A DNA stretch of 5,444 nt from Dehalococcoidia bacterium. GTDB lineage: Bacteria > Chloroflexota > Dehalococcoidia > GIF9 > AB-539-J10. The translations under genes were made by a program, and so were the position numbers. The notes under the pieces were generated by a model. The model worked only from the letters and a program-made list of their open reading frames with translations. It was not told the origin of the DNA and made no database searches. The stretch covers positions 1 through 5,444 of the forward strand of contig JAUWOB010000075.1 of assembly GCA_030612345.1 (NCBI GenBank), in the 5' to 3' direction. This document shows positions 1-5,383 of the stretch, in pieces (positions within the stretch are counted from its first letter, which is position 1; every line of letters begins with the position of its first letter).

Positions 1-1
1 G

Positions 2-835
2 ATGGGTAAGGCCATCGTAGGACTTGAGCTTCTTTGTTATTCTTGTGGAGATCCTGGTGTCGATTTCCTCGGGAGTGAGGTCAGAGGGGGCAAGGTTTTG
101 AGATGCCGAGACGAAGCCCCATAGGCCCAGGAAGGAAGGAATATGGACTTGGTAGGGCCGCGCTATGGGGAAGACGTTTCTCAAGGTATTGGCAATAGCG
201 GCGAAATTATCCAGATTCGTCCATTCGGAAGACTCGGACTGCACTGACATGATGCCGCCGCGCCCCAGCTTTCGCTCAACTATGCGGTAGAATTCTCGTG
301 TGTAAAGCAGGCGCGCTGGACCTTCCTCCAGCGGGTCGGCAAGGTCAATGATGATGACGTCGAATTCATCGCTGCTCTCGTCCAGGTACTTCCTGGCATC
401 GGCGAAATGAAGCTCTGCCCTGGGGTCATCGAAGGCATTCTGGTGCCAGGCAGGCAGAAAGCGACGACAAAGGTTCACAACCTCTTCATCAATGTCCGCC
501 ATGACCACCCTCTTTACCGTCTTGTGCGCCAGGACTTCTCTGAGGGTGGCACCCTCTCCTCCCCCGGCAATAAACACCCTCTCTGGCTGTGGATGCGTGA
601 GCATGGCCGGGTGGACCAGAGCCTCATGGTATACGAACTCGTCTGCCTCGCTGGATTGAATCTTGCCATCGAGGACGAGGCAAACACCGAAGCTCCCGGT
701 CTTGACGATATCTACAGACTGAAACTTGGTTCGCCCTGAGTATATCTTCTCCCTGATGCTATGCAGCACAGTAAGGTCAGGGGTGATATAATCATAAAGC
801 CAGTTTTGCTTATTATCAGGATCACTATCTTTCAT
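2..835 (-). CDS. speE: Spermidine synthase-like aminopropyltransferase, C-terminus cut by window edge
   Basis: This polyamine aminopropyltransferase should move the aminopropyl group of decarboxylated SAM onto an amine acceptor in the cytosol. The 278 visible residues carry an N-terminal beta domain with the acceptor-site segment around Q60, E65, Y69 and H70. A Rossmann fold follows, with GGGEG at 91-95, the acidic pair D114/D116 that should hold the cofactor, DAR at 146-148, and the catalytic DLADP at 164-168. DLADP and the stretch around PAWHQNAFDDPRA resemble Thermus thermophilus SpeE and plant ACL5 more than E. coli SpeE, which has DSTDP, so the acceptor may be agmatine or spermidine rather than putrescine (inference). 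The ATG at 835 overlaps the speD stop as ATGA. No good ribosome binding site lies close upstream, so coupled translation is likely. Relatives run to about 280-315 residues, so roughly 10-40 C-terminal residues are probably missing. Confidence 0.93.
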   Translation of the reverse strand, partial: MKDSDPDNKQNWLYDYITPDLTVLHSIREKIYSGRTKFQSVDIVKTGSFGVCLVLDGKIQSSEADEFVYHEALVHPAMLTHPQPERVFIAGGGEGATLREVLAHKTVKRVVMADIDEEVVNLCRRFLPAWHQNAFDDPRAELHFADARKYLDESSDEFDVIIIDLADPLEEGPARLLYTREFYRIVERKLGRGGIMSVQSESSEWTNLDNFAAIANTLRNVFPIARPYQVHIPSFLGLWGFVSASQNLAPSDLTPEEIDTRISTRITKKLKSYDGLTH

Positions 836-1206
836 CTTGCGCACCCAACCTGGCTGTCCTCCATAATCCCCCTTCGAAGCTCGATTAAGGAGTGGCTTTG
901 GGCGCCCAGCTTCTCTGTTATCAGCCTGGCCGCCTTTTCAGGGTCTACGTCGTCTCCACAGGTGAAGACGTCCACGGCAGCATATTTGAACTCCGGCCAG
1001 GTATGAATGGAGATATGTGACTCAGCGATATTGATCACTCCGCTCACTCCGTGAGGGGAGAAGTGATAGAAGGACTCGCCCACTACGGTAGCACCGCTCT
1101 GAACGGCGGCTTCGTTAAGGTAGCGTTTGAGCAAATCTAAGTCATTCAGCACCTCCTCGTTGCAGATTTTGAGTTCTAGTAACAGATGTCTTCCAAGCGC
1201 ATTCAA
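832..1206 (-). CDS. speD: S-adenosylmethionine decarboxylase proenzyme, prokaryotic type
   Basis: The enzyme decarboxylates S-adenosylmethionine to give the aminopropyl donor for polyamine synthesis. It is made as a proenzyme that cuts itself between Glu and Ser, leaving a pyruvoyl cofactor on the larger chain. The 124-residue length is normal for the short bacterial and archaeal class (about 115-135). The cleavage motif AESHISIHTWPE puts E62-S63 at the cut site. H68 and C83 (in FTCG) match the processing and catalytic residues of the Thermotoga maritima enzyme, which carry the same numbers. The start is TTG at 1206: an in-frame TAA lies six codons upstream with no ATG or GTG between, and AAAGGAGG sits 9 bases before it. 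The nearby ATG at 1202 is in another frame. The stop overlaps the speE ATG, so the two form an operon. Confidence 0.96.
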   Translation of the reverse strand: MNALGRHLLLELKICNEEVLNDLDLLKRYLNEAAVQSGATVVGESFYHFSPHGVSGVINIAESHISIHTWPEFKYAAVDVFTCGDDVDPEKAARLITEKLGAQSHSLIELRRGIMEDSQVGCAR

Positions 1207-1215
1207 ATCACCTTC

Positions 1216-1223
1216 CCTCCTTT
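1216..1223 (-). promoter_or_regulatory. Ribosome binding site deciding the speD TTG start
   Basis: On the minus strand AAAGGAGG lies 9 bases upstream of TTG at 1206. It is the strongest Shine-Dalgarno match on this strand and supports the non-ATG start, since the reading frame upstream closes at TAA (1224-1222). Confidence 0.85.
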
Positions 1224-1245
1224 AGGATTTCCTATCTGTGATCGA

Positions 1246-1262
1246 CCTGTTCAGGCAACAGG
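1246..1262. promoter_or_regulatory. Inverted repeat over the predicted speD transcription start
   Basis: CCTGTT (1246-1251) and AACAGG (1257-1262) are perfect 6-base inverted arms around a 5-base spacer. A smaller palindrome, CCTGTTCAGG, is nested at 1246-1255. The site spans the expected start of the speD transcript (about 1260), where an operator would fit. It could also form a short hairpin at the 5' end of the mRNA. No known regulator is recognised and a chance repeat cannot be excluded. Confidence 0.25.
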
Positions 1263-1266
1263 GCGA

Positions 1267-1295
1267 ATTTTATAGGATGTCAGCCCTTTTATCAA
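1267..1295 (-). promoter_or_regulatory. Sigma-70-type promoter for speD-speE
   Basis: On the minus strand the -35 is TTGATA (1295-1290) and the -10 is TAAAAT (1272-1267), each five of six consensus bases, with the ideal 17-base spacer. Transcription would start near 1260, leaving a leader of about 54 bases before the TTG start. It is the only well-matched leftward promoter I see in the gap. Confidence 0.6.
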
Positions 1296-1318
1296 TATTC
1301 CAGTAGTTTTGCTAAAAT
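1289..1318 (+). promoter_or_regulatory. Extended -10 promoter for the DUF2007-lysS-serS operon
   Basis: TGCTAAAAT at 1310-1318 combines a TGN extension with a five-of-six -10 hexamer (TAAAAT, 1313-1318). A weak -35, TTATCA at 1289-1294, sits 18 bases upstream. It overlaps the -35 of the leftward speD promoter, so the two may compete for polymerase. The start would be near 1325, giving a leader of only about 11 bases before the ATG at 1336. That rules out a T-box or other long leader unless a more distant promoter is used. Confidence 0.5.
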
Positions 1319-1335
1319 AGGCGAAGGTAGGAGCT

Positions 1336-1554
1336 ATGTCGAGCGAAGAACAGCTGGTTACTGTGTACGTTGCCAGGCAGATGCAGGCGCACATCATCAA
1401 GGGGCGACTGGAGAGCGAAGGTATACCGGCTCTACTGAGCTACGAAAGCGCTGGCCTGGTTTACGGCATTACGGTTGACGGCTTAGGTGAGGTGAAGATA
1501 ATGGTGCCCCAGCGTCTGGCACAAGAAGCCAAGGAAATCCTCGGGGTGGTGTGA
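1336..1554 (+). CDS. DUF2007-type small protein (putative signal-transducing protein)
   Basis: This 72-residue soluble protein has no signal peptide or membrane segment. It fits the DUF2007 pattern: an opening strand (LVTVYVARQ), a helix ending in LESEGIPALL, a glycine-rich middle (GLVYGITVDGLGEV), a strand (KIMVP) and a closing helix (AQEAKEIL). The layout recalls small ferredoxin-like regulatory domains. The family's role is not established and 'signal transducing' is only a database label. The start is ATG at 1336, with AGGTAGGAG just upstream at slightly short spacing. It leads the lysS-serS row and is 9 bases from lysS, so it is probably co-transcribed and its translation may help lysS start. 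A role in translation or amino-acid sensing would be guesswork. Confidence 0.8.
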   Translation: MSSEEQLVTVYVARQMQAHIIKGRLESEGIPALLSYESAGLVYGITVDGLGEVKIMVPQRLAQEAKEILGVV

Positions 1555-1563
1555 AGTAGTGCC

Positions 1564-3033
1564 ATGACCTCAAGATTGGAACGCCTAACTGAACAGCGGC
1601 TGGCCAGCCTGGAGAGAATCCGGGCTCGCGGCATAGACCCCTATCCGCGTTCTTATCATCCCAGCCACACTGTTCGAGAGGCGATAACTACTTTTGAGCA
1701 GCAGAGGGAGAGCTCTGCAGACATGTCGCTGGCCGGGCGCATTATGTCTAAGCGCTCTATGGGCAGGATGTCCTTCCTGGATATCCGCGATAGCTCGGGC
1801 AAGATACAGCTTTCCTTGCGCTACGACCTGCTGGGCCGGGAGAGGTACGAACTCCTTCAGGACATTGACATTGGCGACTTTATAGGAGCAGCGGGGAAGC
1901 TTTTCCGGACGAAGTCCGGAGAGGTCACTCTGGAGGTATCCGATTTCGCCATGCTCTGCAAGTCCCTTCGGCCCCTGCCGGAGAAGTGGCACGGGCTAGC
2001 CGATGTAGAAAAGCGCTACCGGCAGAGATATCTCGACCTCATTGCCAACGAAGGGAGTAGGAACACTTTTGCTTTGCGCTGCAAGGTTATCACCGCCATA
2101 AGGAGCTTTCTCAACGAGCAGGGGTTTATGGAGGTGGATACCCCTGTGCTTCAGCCGCATGCCGGCGGGGCACTGGCACGCCCTTTCGTCACCCATCATC
2201 ATGCCCTTGATCAGGACCTGTATCTGCGCATTGCGCTGGAGCTCCATCTTAAGAGGCTGGTGGTGGGTGGGTTTGACAGGGTCTACGAGATGGGACGTGT
2301 CTTCCGCAACGAAGGCATCTCTGTGAGGCATAACCCGGAGTTCACCCTGCTGGAATGCTATCAAGCGTATAGCGATTACAATGACATGATGAGACTGGTT
2401 GAGGAAATGTTCGTTCACGTCGCTTCCGAGGTTCTGGGTACTACCAAGCTTGCGCGTGATGGCGCAACCATCGACCTGGCTCTCCCCTGGCAGAGACTAC
2501 AGCTGCGCGAAGCAGTGAAAACACACTGCGGCATTGATTTTGAAGATTATCCGGATGCCGCGTCACTGAGGACGCGGATGGTGGAGATGGGAATGGAGGT
2601 TGAACCAAGCAAAGGAAGGGGTAGGCTGATAGACGAATTGCTCTCCACTTTTGTTGAGCCCAACATAATGCAGCCAACCTTTCTTCTGGACTATCCTGTG
2701 GACATGTCACCTCTGGCCAAGAGGAAGCAGGGTGATGAGCGATTTGTGGAGAGATTTGAGGGCTTCGTGGCCGGCATGGAGGTTGCCAATGCCTTCACCG
2801 AACTGAATGACCCTCTGGAGCAGAGGGAGAGATTCTTGCGGCAGCAGAAAGAGCGGGTTGCGGATGAGGAAGAGGAGATCGCTGACGAGGATTTTCTTCA
2901 GGCTTTGGAGTATGGCATGCCGCCTACCGGTGGTCTGGGGATGGGCATTGACCGCATGGTGATGCTGCTCACAAATCAGCAATCTATCCGCGAAGTGGTG
3001 CTCTTTCCCCAGCTAAAAACAAGGTCCGAGTAG
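1564..3033 (+). CDS. lysS: Lysyl-tRNA synthetase, class II
   Basis: The enzyme charges tRNA-Lys with lysine using ATP and is a cytosolic homodimer. The 489 residues match the bacterial class II length (about 490-510). The N-terminal helix and anticodon-binding OB fold cover roughly residues 1-140 (SLAGRIMSKRSMGRMSFLDI at 55-74). The catalytic core has motif 1 near 188-197 (FMEVDTPVLQ), GGALARPFVTHHHALDQ at 201-217, motif 2 at 247-261 (FRNEGISVRHNPEFT), FTELNDP at 411-417 and motif 3 at 456-469 (GGLGMGIDRMVMLL). ATG at 1564 is the earliest start, because the only codons between it and the DUF2007 stop are AGT, AGT and GCC. No convincing ribosome binding site precedes it, so translation may be coupled to the DUF2007 gene. 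The stop is a tandem TAGTAG. No active-site residue appears lost. Confidence 0.97.
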   Translation: MTSRLERLTEQRLASLERIRARGIDPYPRSYHPSHTVREAITTFEQQRESSADMSLAGRIMSKRSMGRMSFLDIRDSSGKIQLSLRYDLLGRERYELLQDIDIGDFIGAAGKLFRTKSGEVTLEVSDFAMLCKSLRPLPEKWHGLADVEKRYRQRYLDLIANEGSRNTFALRCKVITAIRSFLNEQGFMEVDTPVLQPHAGGALARPFVTHHHALDQDLYLRIALELHLKRLVVGGFDRVYEMGRVFRNEGISVRHNPEFTLLECYQAYSDYNDMMRLVEEMFVHVASEVLGTTKLARDGATIDLALPWQRLQLREAVKTHCGIDFEDYPDAASLRTRMVEMGMEVEPSKGRGRLIDELLSTFVEPNIMQPTFLLDYPVDMSPLAKRKQGDERFVERFEGFVAGMEVANAFTELNDPLEQRERFLRQQKERVADEEEEIADEDFLQALEYGMPPTGGLGMGIDRMVMLLTNQQSIREVVLFPQLKTRSE

Positions 3034-3052
3034 TAGCAGAGAAGAGAGGCCG

Positions 3053-4303
3053 ATGCTAGATATCAGGCTTATCCGTGAAGACCCTGAACTCGTTCGCCGG
3101 GCTCTGAGCAAAAGAGGCGATGCCTTTGCCCTGGATAGTATCCTCGAGTTTGATGAGCATTATCGCAGCCTGCTGCGTCAGACCGAGGAACTCCGTGCCC
3201 ACCACAATGAGACAAGCAAGAAGCTGGGCCTGAGCAGGGAGAAATCGCCTCAGCTCATTGCGCAGATGCGTCAACTGGGGGAACAGATCTCTGCCCTGCA
3301 GCAGCAGACCAAGGAGGCTAAAGCTAAGCTCGATTCTCTGCTGCTCGAGTTGCCCAATATGCCCCACCCGGGCGTGCCCGTAGGGGCAAACGAGGGTGAT
3401 AATGTGGTGGTACGTAGCTGGGGCACGCCGAAGGAACTATCCTTCAAGCCCTTGCCTCACTGGGAGCTGGGGGAAAGACTGGGCATAATAGACTTCCAAC
3501 AAGGCGTGAAGCTGTCAGGCACCAGGTTCTATGTTCTCAAGGGGCTGGGCGCGCGTCTTCAGCGGGCACTTATCTCGTTCATGCTCGATGTGCACCTGAA
3601 TGAGCACGGCTATACGGAAGTCTATCTTCCTGCCATGGTGAAGCGAGAATGCATGGCGAGCTCGGGACATCTGCCCAAGTTCGGCGATAATCTGTATCAC
3701 GATGAGGAGGATGATTTTTGGTTCATACCCACGGCCGAGGTACCGTTAACCAACCTGCACCGCGATGAAATACTGAGTGCCGGCAGTCTGCCTCTCAATT
3801 ATGTTGCCCATACTCCTTGCTTCCGTCGAGAGAAGATGTCCGCCGGTGCCGACACAAGGGGCATCAAACGGGGACACCAATTTGATAAGGTGGAGCTCTA
3901 CAAAGTCACTGATCCGGCAAGTTCTGAGCGGGAATTGGAGAGACTGGTAGCTGATGCTGAGAACATATGTCGAAAACTGGCCGTACCCTACCGGGTGGCG
4001 GAATTATGTACCGGAGAACTCGGCTTTGCTGCCTGCAAGACGTATGATATTGAAATGTGGGCTCCTGGCTGTGCCGAATGGCTGGAGGTCAGTTCCTGCA
4101 GTAATTGCGGCGACTTTCAGGCCAGGCGGGCAAACATCCGCTATCGTGCTGAGCCCAGCGCCCGGCCACAGTTTGTACACACCCTGAACGGCTCGGGACT
4201 GGCTCTACCACGAGTCCTTATCGCTGTGCTGGAGAACTACCAGCAGGCCGACGGCACAGTATTAATTCCCGAAGTATTAGAGCCTTATCTGAAAGTAACA
4301 TAG
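3053..4303 (+). CDS. serS: Seryl-tRNA synthetase, class II
   Basis: The enzyme activates serine and charges tRNA-Ser, and in many bacteria also tRNA-Sec. The 416 residues are normal for the bacterial form. The N-terminal arm, about residues 30-100, is a long charged antiparallel coiled coil (HYRSLLRQTEELRAHHNETS onward) that binds the tRNA-Ser variable arm. The core has TAEVPLTNLHRDE at 227-239 (serine pocket, TxE), motif 2 at 256-282 with CFRRE, AGADTRG and HQFDKVE, SSCSNCGDFQARRANIRYR at 347-365, and motif 3 at 377-396 (TLNGSGLALPRVLIAVLENY). A GAGAGG ribosome binding site at 3044-3049 lies close before the ATG. The 19-base gap after lysS implies one transcript. A diverged second copy of its last 19 codons and stop lies at 5228-5287, past the next gene. 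Confidence 0.97.
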   Translation: MLDIRLIREDPELVRRALSKRGDAFALDSILEFDEHYRSLLRQTEELRAHHNETSKKLGLSREKSPQLIAQMRQLGEQISALQQQTKEAKAKLDSLLLELPNMPHPGVPVGANEGDNVVVRSWGTPKELSFKPLPHWELGERLGIIDFQQGVKLSGTRFYVLKGLGARLQRALISFMLDVHLNEHGYTEVYLPAMVKRECMASSGHLPKFGDNLYHDEEDDFWFIPTAEVPLTNLHRDEILSAGSLPLNYVAHTPCFRREKMSAGADTRGIKRGHQFDKVELYKVTDPASSERELERLVADAENICRKLAVPYRVAELCTGELGFAACKTYDIEMWAPGCAEWLEVSSCSNCGDFQARRANIRYRAEPSARPQFVHTLNGSGLALPRVLIAVLENYQQADGTVLIPEVLEPYLKVT

Positions 4304-4364
4304 GCACCGCTTACGGACGGTGTATTAGAGATTGTTACTCAACAAGCCAGAGGGTGTTTAGGAA

Positions 4365-4417
4365 TGTAGTGCGAGGCTTTAGCCTCGTGCTGCACGACCC
4401 TGAAGGGTCGCACTACA
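4365..4417. repeat. Nested palindromic repeat (REP/MITE-like)
   Basis: A 53-base element has perfect 10-base outer inverted arms, TGTAGTGCGA (4365-4374) and TCGCACTACA (4408-4417). Inside are two perfect 6-bp hairpins: CGAGGC-TTTA-GCCTCG (4372-4387) and CGACCC-TGAA-GGGTCG (4395-4410). They are joined by a GTGC-T-GCAC palindrome (4387-4395). It can fold either as one cruciform-like outer stem or as two adjacent hairpins. It ends 7 bases before the DUF169 ribosome binding site. No run of T follows on either strand, so it is not a standard intrinsic terminator. The form suggests a dispersed intergenic repeat, but no second copy occurs in this window. Confidence 0.7.
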
Positions 4418-4424
4418 AAAACCT

Positions 4425-4432
4425 GGAGGTGA
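4425..4432 (+). promoter_or_regulatory. Strong ribosome binding site of the DUF169 gene
   Basis: GGAGGTGA matches the anti-Shine-Dalgarno sequence over eight bases and ends 4 bases before the ATG at 4437, fixing that start. It begins 7 bases after the palindromic repeat, so a stem formed there could affect ribosome access. Confidence 0.8.
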
Positions 4433-4436
4433 CATC

Positions 4437-5228
4437 ATGACAGACTGGACCCAACGAGCGGAAGCACTGAACAGACTTATAAGACCCCTGACCTTCCCTA
4501 TCGCCGTTAAGCTGGTTAAAAGCGTTGACGAATTCCCGGAAAAGACCCGCCGTCCCTCTAAGGACATGGGATTCAAGACAAATGTCTGCGTCGGTATGAC
4601 AATGGCCCGCAAGTACGGCTGGACGGTGGGAATGACAGCCGATGATAACGCCTGTTTAATTGCGGCCTATACCTATGGGTGGAGCGACTCTGAATCTGAG
4701 GCCAGGAAAGCCTTGGCGGATTTCATGGTAGTAATGAAATACTCAGCTAACGAGAATGTGGCGAAGACCACAATGGACGCTGTAGAGCAAGTCAAGCTGA
4801 GCAAGGGCAAGTATGCCGGCGTGGTCTTCTCTCCACTGGAGAGGACTAGAATCGAGCCGGACCTGGTCATGGTATTCTGCAATCCCGCTCAGTTGATGCG
4901 GCTGGTGCACGGAGCCACCCAGGAAACAGGTGTGGCCGTGCAGTCTATATTCAGTGGCCGGGGCGGCACCTGCACTGAAGGAGTCCTGCAAACATTCAAG
5001 ACCGGGAAGCCGAAGGTAGTACTCCCGGGGAATGGCGATAGGGTCTGGGCGATGGTGCAAGATGAGGAGATGGTCTTCACTATACCGGCAAACTGGCTTG
5101 ACCCGGTTATAAGGGGGCTTGAAGCCACCCACCAGACGGGCGTTCGATACCCCATACCGGTAGACGTAAGACACGCGCCGCTGTTCCCGGGACAACTCAA
5201 GGACGCCGCATCTCGGGCAGCTAAATAG
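4437..5228 (+). CDS. DUF169 family protein (COG2043-like), function unknown
   Basis: This 263-residue soluble protein has no signal peptide or membrane helix. I place it in DUF169 by the opening RLIRPLTFPIAVKLVKS (13-29), the RRPSKDMGFKTNVCVGMTMARKYGW region (38-62), DDNACLIAAYTYGW (69-82), the middle PDLVMVFCNPAQLMRLVHG (141-159), GRGGTCTEGV (174-183), and a closing segment with MVFTIP (212-217). The length is usual for the family, which is common in anaerobic bacteria and methanogens and has no settled function. Four cysteines (C51, C73, C148, C179) sit in these recognisable segments and could bind a metal or cofactor (inference). It may be read through from serS 133 bases upstream or have its own promoter, but none is clear. 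Its TAG stop shares a base with the serS-like tail that follows. Confidence 0.85.
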   Translation: MTDWTQRAEALNRLIRPLTFPIAVKLVKSVDEFPEKTRRPSKDMGFKTNVCVGMTMARKYGWTVGMTADDNACLIAAYTYGWSDSESEARKALADFMVVMKYSANENVAKTTMDAVEQVKLSKGKYAGVVFSPLERTRIEPDLVMVFCNPAQLMRLVHGATQETGVAVQSIFSGRGGTCTEGVLQTFKTGKPKVVLPGNGDRVWAMVQDEEMVFTIPANWLDPVIRGLEATHQTGVRYPIPVDVRHAPLFPGQLKDAASRAAK

Positions 5229-5287
5229 AAGCTAATTCGACCGAATTAATTCCTGAAGCATTAGAGCCTTACTTGAGAACCACATGA
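5228..5287 (+). pseudogene. Relic or duplicate of the serS 3' end
   Basis: Read in frame from 5228, these codons give EANSTELIPEALEPYLRTT and a TGA stop. The last residues of intact SerS are QADGTVLIPEVLEPYLKVT and a stop. Twelve of 19 residues are identical, and Q/E, D/N, G/S and K/R are mild changes. By hand count 40 of 60 bases match, including 25 of 27 at 5245-5271 against 4261-4287. Several differences are silent (CCC/CCT, TAT/TAC, CTG/TTG), as expected of a copy that diverged while it was still coding. There is no start codon or ribosome binding site, and the DUF169 gene occupies the sequence to the left, so this is a remnant. It may be what is left of another serS, or a displaced 3' end after an insertion. 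Confidence 0.65.
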
Positions 5288-5354
5288 GCGCCGCCAACTA
5301 TATGTCCTGAGTGCATAAGGTGAAGCTATCCTCAAACTTAACAGAACTAGCAAG

Positions 5355-5363
5355 TGGTATAAT
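5355..5363 (+). promoter_or_regulatory. Extended -10 promoter element facing right
   Basis: TGGTATAAT at 5355-5363 is a perfect TATAAT hexamer with a TGN extension. The best -35-like sequence, TTAACA at 5338-5343, is only 14 bases upstream, which is too close, so the site would rely on the extended -10. Transcription would start near 5370, just before the reading frame that runs off the right edge. Confidence 0.45.
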
Positions 5364-5383
5364 TACGATGTATGCTGTGGCTG

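Noticed and set aside
407..739. Plus-strand open frame of 110 codons opposite speE
   Set aside because: It lies wholly antisense to the well-supported aminopropyltransferase, resembles no family and lacks a ribosome binding site.
1207..1335. T-box or lysine riboswitch ahead of the synthetase operon
   Set aside because: The gap is only 129 bases, is shared with a divergent promoter, and the predicted rightward leader is about 11 bases. No T-box or lysine-riboswitch core is visible.
1771..2960. Possible active-site changes in LysRS, such as IALELHLK where E. coli has IAPELYLK
   Set aside because: As I recall, other bacterial LysRS sequences vary at the proline position, and all class II motifs are intact, so this looks like normal variation.
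4305..4322. CACCG-N8-CGGTG inverted repeat right after the serS stop, a possible terminator
   Set aside because: The stem is only 5 bp with an 8-base loop, and the following bases have no T-run, so it is not supported as an intrinsic terminator.
4274..4330. GTATTAGAG occurs at 4274-4282 in serS and again at 4322-4330 after its stop
   Set aside because: The match stops at nine bases and the flanks do not align in either direction, unlike the 5228-5287 copy. I treat it as chance, though a third serS-tail fragment cannot be fully excluded.
4332..4345. TTGTT-actc-AACAA hairpin
   Set aside because: It is a 5-bp AT-rich stem with no T-run after it and no link to a gene start. Such short repeats occur by chance.
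4743..5195. Minus-strand open frame of 150 codons opposite the DUF169 gene
   Set aside because: It has low-complexity, non-family-like composition and is fully antisense to DUF169, which has a strong ribosome binding site and family motifs. The shorter antisense frames inside lysS, serS and DUF169 are rejected for the same reason.
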